Positions 1 to 9,040 of a DNA stretch of 64,000 nt are shown here, piece by piece (position 1 is the stretch's first letter; the number at the start of each line of letters is the position of its first letter). A model generated the notes under the pieces. It made no database searches and was not told the origin of the DNA. It was given only the letters and a program-made list of their open reading frames with translations. Origin of the DNA: DAIDKA01 sp036489445 (GTDB taxonomy: Bacteria > Pseudomonadota > Gammaproteobacteria > Steroidobacterales > Steroidobacteraceae); the NCBI GenBank assembly GCA_036489445.1, contig DASXFV010000095.1:1-64000 (forward strand), given 5' to 3'. Both the position numbers and the translations under genes were made by a program.

Positions 1-522
1 CACGACCAGGCAAAGGACCCAGAAACTGACACGAACGGCGATATCCACGGAACGTTCGGGCGATGCGAGCAATGCGCGGCCGAACGTGATGCCGCCTCCT
101 AGCAGCAAAGCCAGCATCGCCAACGAAGGCAGACATCGGCCGTAATCCACCGGCTGGAAGTAGTCCGCCACAATTGAATGAACGAGAGTCAAGGCTGTTA
201 CCAGAGCGACGAATAATCCAGTGCTCATATCCATGTCGAACAGCCGACTCCAGCATTCTTCGCCTGACAGTGCTGTGTTGACCCAACAAACCACGATCAA
301 CACACCCGCAGCCAAGGCCGTACCCAGCGCCATTGACGACGCCAAAAAGAGATATCCCGGCAAAGGTGGCAAAAACTGCGCGCTGAGCAGCAGGAAAACC
401 AATAGTGGCGTAGCTAGACGAGGTCGCGTGTAAGGAAGTTGTCGAACTAATGGCCTGCGAGCAACTGCGATCCTGCCCTCAGCCGGCGTGCCTGCGCTGT
501 GATATTCAGATGGCATTTGCAT
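1..522 (-). CDS. Partial polytopic membrane protein, O-antigen ligase/polymerase-like (3' end outside window)
   Basis: The minus frame opens at ATG 522 (a second ATG at 516) and stays open to the window edge, about 174 codons, with no stop seen. The N-terminal 30 residues are polar. They are followed by several hydrophobic stretches (ATPLLVFLLLSAQFLPP, then ALAAGVLIVVCWV, LFVALVTALTLVHSIVADY and LAMLALLLGGGI), the pattern of a multi-pass inner-membrane protein. It lies 13 bp downstream of the Wzz-like gene in the same direction, so a Wzy polymerase or WaaL-type ligase working with the chain-length regulator is the natural reading. No family-defining motif lies in the visible part, so the function is inferred from context and topology. 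Confidence 0.6.
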   Translation of the reverse strand, partial: MQMPSEYHSAGTPAEGRIAVARRPLVRQLPYTRPRLATPLLVFLLLSAQFLPPLPGYLFLASSMALGTALAAGVLIVVCWVNTALSGEECWSRLFDMDMSTGLFVALVTALTLVHSIVADYFQPVDYGRCLPSLAMLALLLGGGITFGRALLASPERSVDIAVRVSFWVLCLVV

Positions 523-535
523 GTAAGAACTGCGG

Positions 536-1441
536 TCAGTCGCCTGCCGCTGTCCGCTGCAGCGCGTGGCGCGCCGCGCCGACCAGCAGCCCCAGCAGTA
601 GTCCGGTGATGGCGCCGCCTAGAGTCCAAAGAAGGGTCTTCGGATATGATTTCCTCTCTGGCGCAATCGCAGGGTCAATTATCTTCAGGGCATATTCATC
701 ATTGCCACGCGCTACCATTTCGTTCTTTATTTCGCTCTCCAGCAATGAATAAATGGCCTTTTGAAGCTCGACGGTAGTCGCTTTCTCCGCCTGTTCGTTC
801 AAATAGTCGATGTTCCGCTGAGCCTCATCAATGGCTTTCTTCCTCAAATAATTGTTGGTCAATTTGGCGAGATCGTTGGCCCACTGTGCAGCCAGTCTCG
901 GGTCCTTCCAGGTAATGGTCATATCGACAAGACCCGTTTTGGAATTCTCAGTGACCTTTCGCACCTGGTGTGCAAAAAATTGATTGCCTATCCACGGAGT
1001 AGGAATGGCGGTTGGCTTGTCGACTTTCCATGTTTTGCGAATCGGATCCCATTTGCTGCTGAAGAGCACCGGCAGCAAGTTCGCGTCGCGTATGTATTGC
1101 TCCGTCAAAGATTCGGATTGCAGCGTCGCGATCGCCTCGGCCTTGGGGCCTCCCGCGGCTCCGAGGCCGACCCCGGCAAGCGAAGCAAAGCCACTCAGCT
1201 GTGAGACAGCTGATCCCAACTCTCCGAGGCTGCCGGAAGTCTGGCTGGCGACCGGGGAAAGGAGCACTGTCGCCTCGTATTCGCTTGGAATCAGTTTTGC
1301 CGCGGCATATGCTCCGATCGCACCGGCAAGCGTGAATATGACGATGAGCCAGCGGCGAAGCCGGACGAATTCCAGGAAATCCAGCACGGTGATTCCCGCA
1401 TTGCTCGTTTGCACCGCATTGCCTTGCATCTCTTCACTCAT
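536..1441 (-). CDS. Wzz-type polysaccharide chain-length determinant
   Basis: The 301-residue product has the polysaccharide co-polymerase layout: a short cytoplasmic N-terminus, a first membrane helix near residues 31-50 (RRWLIVIFTLAGAIGAY), a long periplasmic region, and a C-terminal helix near 270-290 preceded by a proline-containing stretch (APERKSYPKTLLWTLGG). There is no cytoplasmic tyrosine-kinase domain, so this is a kinase-less (PCP-1-like) form that would set O-antigen or exopolysaccharide length in the inner membrane. It sits between a 2OG-Fe(II) oxygenase gene and the partial Wzy-like gene, all on the same strand. Confidence 0.85.
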   Translation of the reverse strand: MSEEMQGNAVQTSNAGITVLDFLEFVRLRRWLIVIFTLAGAIGAYAAAKLIPSEYEATVLLSPVASQTSGSLGELGSAVSQLSGFASLAGVGLGAAGGPKAEAIATLQSESLTEQYIRDANLLPVLFSSKWDPIRKTWKVDKPTAIPTPWIGNQFFAHQVRKVTENSKTGLVDMTITWKDPRLAAQWANDLAKLTNNYLRKKAIDEAQRNIDYLNEQAEKATTVELQKAIYSLLESEIKNEMVARGNDEYALKIIDPAIAPERKSYPKTLLWTLGGAITGLLLGLLVGAARHALQRTAAGD

Positions 1442-1502
1442 CTTGGATTCATTCTGAACGGCCGACCACAGATCTGGATTGCAGCATGACGAGTAATCGT
1501 CT

Positions 1503-2333
1503 TCATCTGTCTTCCTCTGATCTCTTGTAGTAGTGGAGATTATTCTTTATGCCGCCCGGCAAAATCCTGCGAATCATCATCCGCAGCCAGATGTCGCCCC
1601 TGAGAACGAGGTCTCTTATCGGTTGCTCCGGCCTGCCTCTGAAGCTCGTAACGTGGAAGTATTCCTGCTCTCCCGTGGGGCGATTCGAGAAGTAATAGTT
1701 AGACACGCAACAGCGATCGGCTTGCGCCCTATTTTGCGACACTGAATGCCATGAATCCCGATGGGTCACCATAACGACCAACCGGTTGAATTTATTTACT
1801 ATCGTCAGTGGCCGACCCGTCGGACCATTCGGCCAAAGCTCGAGGTTGCCGCCGCATTCCTCGGTCCAGTCCGGCGACACGTAGTAGAGGAGATTTAATA
1901 CCCGATAGCGCTGACGAAACTTGTCATGGGAATTGTCTACGTGCGGATTAAGGAAGTGTCCGCACGCCATCAGAGAAATTCCACCGGCGTACAGCATCGA
2001 ATCCGGTTCCAGCCCCCTCAGATTGGTGATCTGCCCGACGGCATTGATGATTTCCGGCTCCTGGAATGCGTAGATGATTTCTTCAAGAAGCGGGTTGTAC
2101 TTATCCATCTGCGCGGCGACATATTTGAGCTCGCGCAGGCTGCTTTTCAGCATCATGGTCTCGGCAGGCGGAAAAGCCTGTCGTATCGAATGCACCCACT
2201 CCTCCGACAGAAGATCGTCAATTACAAAGTGATTGACCGGGGCGCTCTGCCTCCATTGTCGCGCCGAATCCTCAATACAAGAGGTAATTCTGGGCAGCAT
2301 TTGCCCGGCAAATGCCCTCCGATCAAGCGCCAT
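1503..2333 (-). CDS. 2-oxoglutarate/Fe(II)-dependent oxygenase (prolyl-4-hydroxylase-like fold)
   Basis: The start was set at ATG 2333 because AGGAG lies 8 nt upstream; an in-frame GTG or ATG further upstream would overlap the exporter gene. The 276-residue product carries the iron facial triad of the family: H131 and D133 in PHVDNSHD, and distal H196 in DSWHSV. R207 (ADRCCVSNYYFS) is placed to bind the 2-oxoglutarate carboxylate. Such enzymes hydroxylate side chains of proteins, sugars or small molecules. Its place between the Wza-like and Wzz-like genes suggests a role in decorating the polysaccharide or a surface protein, but the substrate cannot be read from sequence. Confidence 0.75.
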   Translation of the reverse strand: MALDRRAFAGQMLPRITSCIEDSARQWRQSAPVNHFVIDDLLSEEWVHSIRQAFPPAETMMLKSSLRELKYVAAQMDKYNPLLEEIIYAFQEPEIINAVGQITNLRGLEPDSMLYAGGISLMACGHFLNPHVDNSHDKFRQRYRVLNLLYYVSPDWTEECGGNLELWPNGPTGRPLTIVNKFNRLVVMVTHRDSWHSVSQNRAQADRCCVSNYYFSNRPTGEQEYFHVTSFRGRPEQPIRDLVLRGDIWLRMMIRRILPGGIKNNLHYYKRSEEDR

Positions 2334-2361
2334 TCCCCCCACTCCTCTTATGCTGTCCACG

Positions 2362-5300
2362 TCATAGCGACAAAGAGTGCACTGCCGCCACCGACACGGC
2401 AATGTTGTACAGAATCGTCGTAATGGCCTCCCACATCGGCAGTGGTGGCAGCTGCTCGGTATTCAGCGGCACCACGATCGTGTCTCCGGGGTGGATCTTC
2501 ATGGCTTCGGAATTCACCCGGAAGAAATGGCTCGAGTTGGCCACCACGCTGCCGTTGGCGCGGACTACATAGATCCTCTTGGCATCTGCGTGACGGGTCA
2601 GGCCCCCACTCAGAGCTATGTAATCATCACGTGTCAAATTCGTCCGATACAGATGCGAGGTGACGCTCTGCACCTCACCGATGACCGTGACCTCCTGCTG
2701 GTAGCGCGGCACGATCAGGTGATCGCCATTGCGGAGGATCACATCATCCTCGGAGCCCATACGCTCCTGCATCAGGCGAGGCAGATCGATGACCAGTCGG
2801 CCTACGGCTCGGGAGGATCTGAGCTCACTCAGCAACGTCTGGCCGATGGCCAGGGCGCCGGCCGCACCACTGCCGTTGCCCTGGCTGAGCTGTGCGCCGG
2901 CCGTCGCCTCCAGAGCCATGGTGGCGATATCGGTCTGCATCCGCTGTCCCAGGAAGTTCAGCTGGTCCTGCTCGCGCTGCTGCAGCTCCACGCGTGTGAA
3001 CACACTTCCTTCGGGGAAGGCATATTGCGTCAGACCTCCCGCACGGGCGAGCACGGACTTCAAGGTCTCGCCATGCTTGATGGAGTAGGTGCCGGGGAAC
3101 TTCACCTGCCCGTCCAGGATCACCTGCTCCTGCTCACCCCACAGCGAGATCTCCTTGATGGAGAGGCTGTCGAAGGGCTCCAGCAGGATGTTCGCCTTCG
3201 GGTCACCGCGCATCACAGCCGCAAGATCGATGGGAATGAGCTCGGTCTGGCGCGTTTCGCCGTTGATGATGGCGTAGCGGGCGAGTTCAGCCCTGCCACC
3301 GAAGGCCGAATCAGAAAGACTGCCGCCGGCACGGATCAGGTCGCTGACGCGCATGTCCTGTTCCAGCGGGTACTGCCCCGGCACCCGCACGCGGCCGTCG
3401 ACGCGCACCACGTGGGCGGGTGCGCTCATGCTCGACTGCATGCGCAGCTCATCCATCAACGGCCGGATGATGCGATCACGTCCGGACTGCAGATCGAACA
3501 CCGTGATCTCATCGCGCGCCGCCAGCGGCACGTTGGCGGCCGAGTCCGGCTGCGCCACCGCAGCGGCAAAATCGGCCGACCTCACCACGATGTGCCGATC
3601 GGGCGGGACCTCGCGCCGGATCAGCACATAATGCAGGTCCGCATCGGGCCGCAGGGCATCAACGGTCGGCAACACATCGAGCAGTCTCATGCCCGGGCGG
3701 AACGCCACGGCGCCCGGTGCGAAGACGTATCCTTGGATATGCACCGCGGAATCCAGCGTCGGCCGCAGACGGCTGACGCGCAGCAGATCGCCGTTGCTCA
3801 GCGTCCCGCTGACCGCCTGCCGCGAATCCAGATCGACAGCCAGCACTCGCCGAGTGCCGTTGTCCTCGATGCGGTTCAGCATGGCCCCGCGGGCGTCCGC
3901 GTCCGGCGTCAGGCCGCCGGCCAGTTGCACCAGATCCGCGACGGTTGCACCATGGTGGATTTCATAGATCGCCGGCCGCTTGACCTCGCCATCGGCACTG
4001 GCCGTCTCGCCAATGGGCGGCACAAATACCACATCGCCGGGCAGCAGCTTGGCGTCATCCGCGGTGTCGCCATGGATCAAGAGGTCGTAGAGGTCCAGGT
4101 GTCGCACGATGGTGCCCTGGCGCTTGAGCTGGATGTCACGCAGCGAACCAATCCGCTTGATGCCGCCTGCCGCATACAGCGCCGAGGTGATCGTGCCCAG
4201 TCCGCTGATCGTGTACGAACCGGGGACCTGTGCCTCCCCCAGCACAAACACGCGGATGGCCCGGGTATCGGCCATGGAAACGCTGGCCTTCACGCCGATC
4301 ATCTGGCGGGCAACGCGCTGTTCCAGCTCCTCCTTGACGCTGATGAAGCGCTGCCCGCCTACGTTGATGGGGCCCAGCTGCGGAAAGGTCACCCGGCCAT
4401 CACGGTCGACGGTAAGGCGGTAACTGCCGTTCTGGTTGCCGTAGAGCTGCACCTCCAGCTCATCCCCGGCCCCGACCACATAGTCGGCCGGCACGGGAAT
4501 ATTGGTGACCGGAGCAAAGGTGGACAGGTTGTGATTGAACAGGTCATAGCCGAAGGGCTTGAGCCCTTCCAGGCCGACCTTCTTCAGCGGCAGCCGCGTG
4601 AGACGGAAGTGCAGTCCCTCCAGCATCGGGTCCACCTCCAGCCGCAGCGTCGCCTGCAGTTCCGTGAGTCCCGCCAGGGGAATTCCCGCCACTCCGGGCA
4701 ATTCCAGTACGCCCTGCCGCGATAGGGTATAGGGCTCGTGCAGACGGATCAGATCCACGAGGTTGGTAAGTCTCTGCTTCTGCTGGTCGGTGAGCGGCGC
4801 CGGCTGATCCTGGTCCTGCTGATTCTGATTCTGGGTCTGGCCTTGGTTCTGGTTCTGAAGCGCCGAAGGCTGGGTCTGCTGCAGGGCCTGTAGTTGTTGC
4901 ATCTGCTGCAGCTGCTGCAGCTGGCCGGCCTGCAGCTGACCGTTGTAGCCGCTGGCCGCCGCGGCGGAAAATGTGTCGATGGGGCGCGGCTTCAACGGCT
5001 GGGTATCCACCTCCACCACCACGGAGTCCTCGGACTTGAACACCGGCGGCGCGCCGCTCGGCTGCTCCTCCTCTTCCCCTTCGCGTTTGCGCGTCCGGTT
5101 CTGGGCCCCGTTCTGTTCGGTCTGGTTGGCGCGGCTCTCCTGGTCCGGATTCGTGGTCGTACCCGGCTGTCCCGTGCCTGCGCTGTTGCTCGTGCCTCCC
5201 ATACCGCTCAGCCGCTGCAGAATCTGCTGCTGCTGATCTGGAGTCATCCCCTGCAGCACCTGGCTCGGATCGATTCCGGATGTCGTGCTCTGCGCATACG

Positions 5301-5376
5301 CCGTGGCTGCGCCGATCAGCGCCCACGCCCCCACCACCGCTCCGCGGACCCAGTTTCGCTTCATTCGGTTCAACAT
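2362..5376 (-). CDS. Large SLBB-domain polysaccharide export outer-membrane protein (Wza-like)
   Basis: The 1004-residue protein has an N-terminal signal peptide (MKRNWVRGAVVGAWALIGA, cleavage near AYAQS). A Gln/Asn-rich low-complexity linker (about 140-195) precedes a poly-export domain around 295-375 (VVGAGDELEVQLYGNQNG). Several SLBB-type repeats follow (for example VFVLGEAQVPGSYTISG, VRVDGRVRVPGQYPLE, VILDGQVKFPGTYSI and VTVIGEVQSVTSHLY). It is much longer than Wza (about 380 residues), resembling the multi-SLBB exporters of exopolysaccharide loci. The C-terminus is hydrophobic and may be the outer-membrane segment. Start: ATG 5376 follows AAGGGA closely; ATG 5364 (MKRN) is an equally good alternative. 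It starts 4 bp after pgi, in one operon. Confidence 0.88.
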   Translation of the reverse strand: MLNRMKRNWVRGAVVGAWALIGAATAYAQSTTSGIDPSQVLQGMTPDQQQQILQRLSGMGGTSNSAGTGQPGTTTNPDQESRANQTEQNGAQNRTRKREGEEEEQPSGAPPVFKSEDSVVVEVDTQPLKPRPIDTFSAAAASGYNGQLQAGQLQQLQQMQQLQALQQTQPSALQNQNQGQTQNQNQQDQDQPAPLTDQQKQRLTNLVDLIRLHEPYTLSRQGVLELPGVAGIPLAGLTELQATLRLEVDPMLEGLHFRLTRLPLKKVGLEGLKPFGYDLFNHNLSTFAPVTNIPVPADYVVGAGDELEVQLYGNQNGSYRLTVDRDGRVTFPQLGPINVGGQRFISVKEELEQRVARQMIGVKASVSMADTRAIRVFVLGEAQVPGSYTISGLGTITSALYAAGGIKRIGSLRDIQLKRQGTIVRHLDLYDLLIHGDTADDAKLLPGDVVFVPPIGETASADGEVKRPAIYEIHHGATVADLVQLAGGLTPDADARGAMLNRIEDNGTRRVLAVDLDSRQAVSGTLSNGDLLRVSRLRPTLDSAVHIQGYVFAPGAVAFRPGMRLLDVLPTVDALRPDADLHYVLIRREVPPDRHIVVRSADFAAAVAQPDSAANVPLAARDEITVFDLQSGRDRIIRPLMDELRMQSSMSAPAHVVRVDGRVRVPGQYPLEQDMRVSDLIRAGGSLSDSAFGGRAELARYAIINGETRQTELIPIDLAAVMRGDPKANILLEPFDSLSIKEISLWGEQEQVILDGQVKFPGTYSIKHGETLKSVLARAGGLTQYAFPEGSVFTRVELQQREQDQLNFLGQRMQTDIATMALEATAGAQLSQGNGSGAAGALAIGQTLLSELRSSRAVGRLVIDLPRLMQERMGSEDDVILRNGDHLIVPRYQQEVTVIGEVQSVTSHLYRTNLTRDDYIALSGGLTRHADAKRIYVVRANGSVVANSSHFFRVNSEAMKIHPGDTIVVPLNTEQLPPLPMWEAITTILYNIAVSVAAVHSLSL

Positions 5377-5380
5377 TCCC

Positions 5381-7024
5381 TTATTTGCCCCGCCATACGG
5401 CGATGTGGGCCAGTGCGCCTTTCACGCCAGAGCTCGCATCCCTCGCCAGGGCCGGATTCTCCACCATCGGCACCAGCGACTCGGCCAGTTTCTTGCCCAG
5501 TTCCACGCCCCACTGGTCGAAGCTATTGATGCCCCAGATCACCCCCTGAGTGAACACCTTGTGTTCATACAGCGCTATCAGCTTGCCCAGGGTGGTGGGG
5601 TCCAGACGACTGAACAGGATCAGGGTGCTGGGACGATCGCCGACATGCACCTTGTGCGGGGCCACCAGGTCGATGCGGGCAACCGGCATGTCCTGCCGTG
5701 CCAGATCGGCGCGCACGGTGGCTTCCGGCTGGCCGTTCATCAGCGCCTCCGCCTGCGCCAGACAGTTGGCGAGCGCCAGGTTCTGATGCTGCTGGTCGCC
5801 ACAGGAGGAGTTCACCGGTGCGATGAAGTCCAGGGCAGCGCGCATGGTGCCCTGGTGCAGCAGCTGAAAGAACGAATGCTGGGCATTGCTGCCAGGCTCG
5901 CCCCAGATCACCGCCGCGGTCTCCCAGGCCGTGCGCTCGCCATCTTGCGTCACGGACTTGCCGTTGCTCTCCATCTCCAGCTGCTGCAGATAGGCCGACA
6001 GGCGCTTGAGCCGATCGTCATAGGGCAGCACGGCAAGGGTGGGGAGCTTGCGGAAATTGATGTTCCAGACACCCAGCAGCGCCATCAGCACCGGCAGGTT
6101 GTTGGCCCACTCGGTGGTGCGAAAGTGTTCGTCCATGGCGTGCGCGCCGGCCAGGAGCTGCTCGAAGTTCGACTTGCCGATGGCAATGGCCAGCGTCACC
6201 CCAATGGAGGACCACATGGAATAGCGGCCGCCGACCCAATCCCACATCTGGAAGCGGTAGTCCTTGTGGACGCCGAACGCATCCATGGCCTTGTGATTGG
6301 TCGAGACGGCAGCGAAATGCTGGTTGACGACGCTTTCACCCAGCTTGCCGACCAGCCACGCCCGCGCGGTTTTGGCGTTGGTCAGCGTCTCAAGCGTGGT
6401 GAAAGTCTTGGAAGCGACCACGAACAGCGTGGTCGCGGCATCGGCATCTTTGAGCACATCGTAGAGATGGCAGCCATCGACATTCGACACGAATTCCACC
6501 CGCGGTGCGCCCCTGGTGTACTGCTCCAGGGCCAGCACCGCCATGGCGGGACCCAGGTCCGAGCCACCGATGCCGATATTGACGACGAGGGTGAAGGGCC
6601 GGCCGGCACTGCCGAGGATGCGACCCTCGCGCACCGCGGCGGCGAAATTCAGCATCCGCTCGCGCTCGGTCATGACCTCTGCGGCGATGTCCCTGCCGCC
6701 GATGGCGGCGCCGCGCGGCTGACGCAGGGCCACATGCAGCACCGCGCGGTCTTCGGTGCGATTGATGTGCTCGCCGCGGAACATGCCATCGATGCGATCC
6801 CGCAGCAGCACGAAATCCGCCAGTGCATACAGCTTGTACAGCGCCTCCTGGTCGATGCGCTGGCGGGAGAAATCCATCGACAGGCCCAGCGCGGAGCGCG
6901 AAAAACGGGCGTAGCGCCCGGCGTCCTGCGCAAACAGATCCCGCGTATGCACGCCGCTCAGGCGGGATTCGTGGGCGGCGATCTCGCCCCAGATAGGCGT
7001 CAGAGGTCCGGGAGTGCTGATCAT
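5381..7024 (-). CDS. pgi: Glucose-6-phosphate isomerase
   Basis: The 547-residue product matches Pgi in length and motifs: GIGGSDLGPAMAVLAL for the sugar-phosphate loop, SKTFTTLETLTNA, GGRYSMWSSIGVTLAIAIG and the C-terminal signature GINSFDQWGVELGKKLA. It interconverts glucose-6-P and fructose-6-P in the cytosol. GAGGTAA lies 7 nt before the ATG. Its position between an aminotransferase and the exporter gene suggests the locus also supplies hexose-phosphate precursors for nucleotide sugars; ManA elsewhere in the window makes the same fructose-6-P. Confidence 0.97.
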   Translation of the reverse strand: MISTPGPLTPIWGEIAAHESRLSGVHTRDLFAQDAGRYARFSRSALGLSMDFSRQRIDQEALYKLYALADFVLLRDRIDGMFRGEHINRTEDRAVLHVALRQPRGAAIGGRDIAAEVMTERERMLNFAAAVREGRILGSAGRPFTLVVNIGIGGSDLGPAMAVLALEQYTRGAPRVEFVSNVDGCHLYDVLKDADAATTLFVVASKTFTTLETLTNAKTARAWLVGKLGESVVNQHFAAVSTNHKAMDAFGVHKDYRFQMWDWVGGRYSMWSSIGVTLAIAIGKSNFEQLLAGAHAMDEHFRTTEWANNLPVLMALLGVWNINFRKLPTLAVLPYDDRLKRLSAYLQQLEMESNGKSVTQDGERTAWETAAVIWGEPGSNAQHSFFQLLHQGTMRAALDFIAPVNSSCGDQQHQNLALANCLAQAEALMNGQPEATVRADLARQDMPVARIDLVAPHKVHVGDRPSTLILFSRLDPTTLGKLIALYEHKVFTQGVIWGINSFDQWGVELGKKLAESLVPMVENPALARDASSGVKGALAHIAVWRGK

Positions 7025-7074
7025 GTGTATTTACCTCGGGCGCGCGGGTGAGTCTGCGCTTGCAACGGATCGGA

Positions 7075-8238
7075 TCAAGCGTAGAACCGCGCGACGCTGT
7101 CGACGACGTACTGTAGTTGTTCGGGGGCCAGCTCCGGATAGATGGGCAGCGCCACGGTTTCCAGGGCCGCGCGTTCCGCATGGGGAAAGGCGCCCTGGGT
7201 ATGACCCAGGTAGGCGAAGCACTGTTGCAGATGCAGCGGCACGGGGTAGTAGATCTCCGAACCCACGGATCGTTCCGCAAGGTGCTGTCGCAACCGATCC
7301 CGATCCCGCGCGCGGATCACATACTGGTTGTAGATATGCCGACCGCCGGGCAGGGCATAGGGCGTGCGTACCTGGATGCCCAGTTTCGCCGCGCCGAAGG
7401 CGCTGTCGTAGCAGGCCGCATTGCGCTGCCGGGCAGCGCTCCAGGCGTCGAGGTGCGGCAACTTCACATTGAGCACCGCCGCCTGCAGTTCATCAATACG
7501 GAAATTCCCGCCAATCAGCGAGTGATAGTACTTGGGTTTGCCGCCATGCACGCGCAGCACGGCCATGCGCTCGGCAAGCTGCGCATCCTGGGTCACGCAC
7601 ATGCCGGCATCGCCAAAGGCCCCCAGGTTCTTGGTGGGGAAAAAGGACAGGCAGCCGATATCACCAAAGCTGCAGGCTCGACCCCCCTGTGCGTCATCGG
7701 CGCCGATCGCCTGCGCAGCATCCTCGATGATCTTCAGCTCGTAACGGCGTGCCAGGTTCAGCAGCGGCTGCATGTCCGCCACCTGGCCATACAGGTGCAC
7801 GGGCATCACGGCTTTGATGATGCCTCCCGTGGCGCGGTTCACCAGATCGCTGCCGCGAAACTCGCAGCCCCGGCTCAGGAAGGTTTCGACCGCCTCGGGG
7901 TCCAGATTAAAGGTCACCGGATCGATGTCGCAGAAGGTCGGGCGTGCGCCGGTGCGCGCGATGGTGCCGGCGGTGGCGAAGAACGTGTACGGGCTGGTGA
8001 TGACCTCGTGCCCGGGACCGATATCCAGCGCCATCAGGGCCAGCAGCAACGCATCCGTACCGGAGGAGACACCGATACCGAACTTGCAGTGGCTGTAGGC
8101 GGCCACATCCTTCTCGAGCTGGGTAACCTCGGCCCCGAGGATGAAGCCCTGGCTGGCGCAGACTCTTTCGATGGCCGCGAGCGCCGCGCTTTTCACGGCA
8201 GCGTACTGCGGCTTCAAATCCAGCAGAGGTACTTGCAT
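7075..8238 (-). CDS. DegT/DnrJ/EryC1/StrS-family PLP sugar aminotransferase
   Basis: The start at ATG 8238 gives MQVPLLDLKPQY, the usual N-terminus of this family; in-frame ATGs 8247 and 8274 are alternatives. The 387-residue product has the PLP lysine K203 in SFFPTKNLGAFGD, the cofactor aspartate D173 in IIEDAAQAIGA, and the SGTDALLLAL loop. The family transaminates UDP- or dTDP-keto sugars, and close sequence feel is to WbpE/WlbC-type enzymes making amino sugars for O-antigen. It heads the polysaccharide genes on this strand; exact nucleotide-sugar specificity is not determinable here. Confidence 0.9.
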   Translation of the reverse strand: MQVPLLDLKPQYAAVKSAALAAIERVCASQGFILGAEVTQLEKDVAAYSHCKFGIGVSSGTDALLLALMALDIGPGHEVITSPYTFFATAGTIARTGARPTFCDIDPVTFNLDPEAVETFLSRGCEFRGSDLVNRATGGIIKAVMPVHLYGQVADMQPLLNLARRYELKIIEDAAQAIGADDAQGGRACSFGDIGCLSFFPTKNLGAFGDAGMCVTQDAQLAERMAVLRVHGGKPKYYHSLIGGNFRIDELQAAVLNVKLPHLDAWSAARQRNAACYDSAFGAAKLGIQVRTPYALPGGRHIYNQYVIRARDRDRLRQHLAERSVGSEIYYPVPLHLQQCFAYLGHTQGAFPHAERAALETVALPIYPELAPEQLQYVVDSVARFYA

Positions 8239-8298
8239 CGGGGGCATCGGTGTCGCCGTGGCAAATCGGTGCACAAGTCTAATCGACTGGCACCCGCT

Positions 8299-9036
8299 TC
8301 ACACACCAGTCGCCGTCGCCTGTGCATCAATCTGCTGCCACACACAATGCCCCTTGCTGGACTTGCCGATGAGCTCCAGGAAGGCCTGATGGGCCTGCTC
8401 CTCGTCCGGCGTTGCGGCGATGACCCGCAAGGGATTGACCGGTCGCACCAGGGGTCGGACCGAGGACAGCGCTTCGCCGCGCAGCGAGGCCGCACTTTCC
8501 CCCAATCGCAGGGCCACCTGGCCCCCCGTCATGGCCAGGTACACCTCGCCCAGCAGCTGCGCATCCAGCAGCGCCCCGTGCAGCTGGCGGCCTGAGTTGT
8601 CGACGTTGTAGCGCTTGCACAGCGCATCCAGGCTGTTGCGCTGGCCGGGGTGCATCTGGCGCGCCAGGGCCAGTGAATCCACTACCGTGCACAACGCCGC
8701 CATGGTGACCGGTACGCCCGGCAGGCGCGCGAATTCTGCATCCAGGAAGCCCAGATCGAAGGCCGCATTGTGGATGATCAGTTCCGCGCCGCGCAGGAAC
8801 TCGATCAGTGCGGCGGCGATCTGCGCAAACTTCGGTTCAGGCTCCAAACGCGCACGGGTAATGCCGTGCTTCGCCAGGGCGCCCTCATCAATGTCCCGCT
8901 CGGGGTTCAGGTACTGGTGAAAATGCCGGCCCGTCGGGCGGCGGCCGTTCAATTCCAGGCAGCCGATCTCGATGATGCGATGATTCTGCGCGGCGTCGAG
9001 GCCGGTGGTTTCCGTATCCAGGATGATCTGACGCAT
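8299..9036 (-). CDS. dnaQ: DNA polymerase III epsilon subunit (3'-5' proofreading exonuclease)
   Basis: The start was placed at ATG 9036 (MRQIILDTETTGL), because upstream in-frame starts would run into rnhA. The 245-residue product shows the DEDDh exonuclease motifs: ExoI D7/E9 in LDTETTGL, ExoII with an aspartate in HNAAFDLGFLD, and ExoIII with H and D in GALLDAQLLGE. It proofreads for the replicative polymerase. The C-terminal tail after about residue 185 is the region that contacts the alpha subunit. It follows rnhA by 4 bp, the pairing known from many gammaproteobacteria, although in E. coli the two are divergent. Confidence 0.95.
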   Translation of the reverse strand: MRQIILDTETTGLDAAQNHRIIEIGCLELNGRRPTGRHFHQYLNPERDIDEGALAKHGITRARLEPEPKFAQIAAALIEFLRGAELIIHNAAFDLGFLDAEFARLPGVPVTMAALCTVVDSLALARQMHPGQRNSLDALCKRYNVDNSGRQLHGALLDAQLLGEVYLAMTGGQVALRLGESAASLRGEALSSVRPLVRPVNPLRVIAATPDEEQAHQAFLELIGKSSKGHCVWQQIDAQATATGV

Positions 9037-9040
9037 TCGC

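Noticed and set aside
2377..4725. A 782-codon plus-strand open frame
   Set aside because: It lies wholly antisense to the SLBB exporter gene, has no recognisable domain and shows the His/Arg/Gln-rich make-up typical of antisense frames in GC-rich DNA.
4890..4935. Repeated CTGCAG-like units as a CRISPR or regulatory repeat
   Set aside because: They are codon repeats for Leu-Gln in the exporter linker, with no spacer structure.
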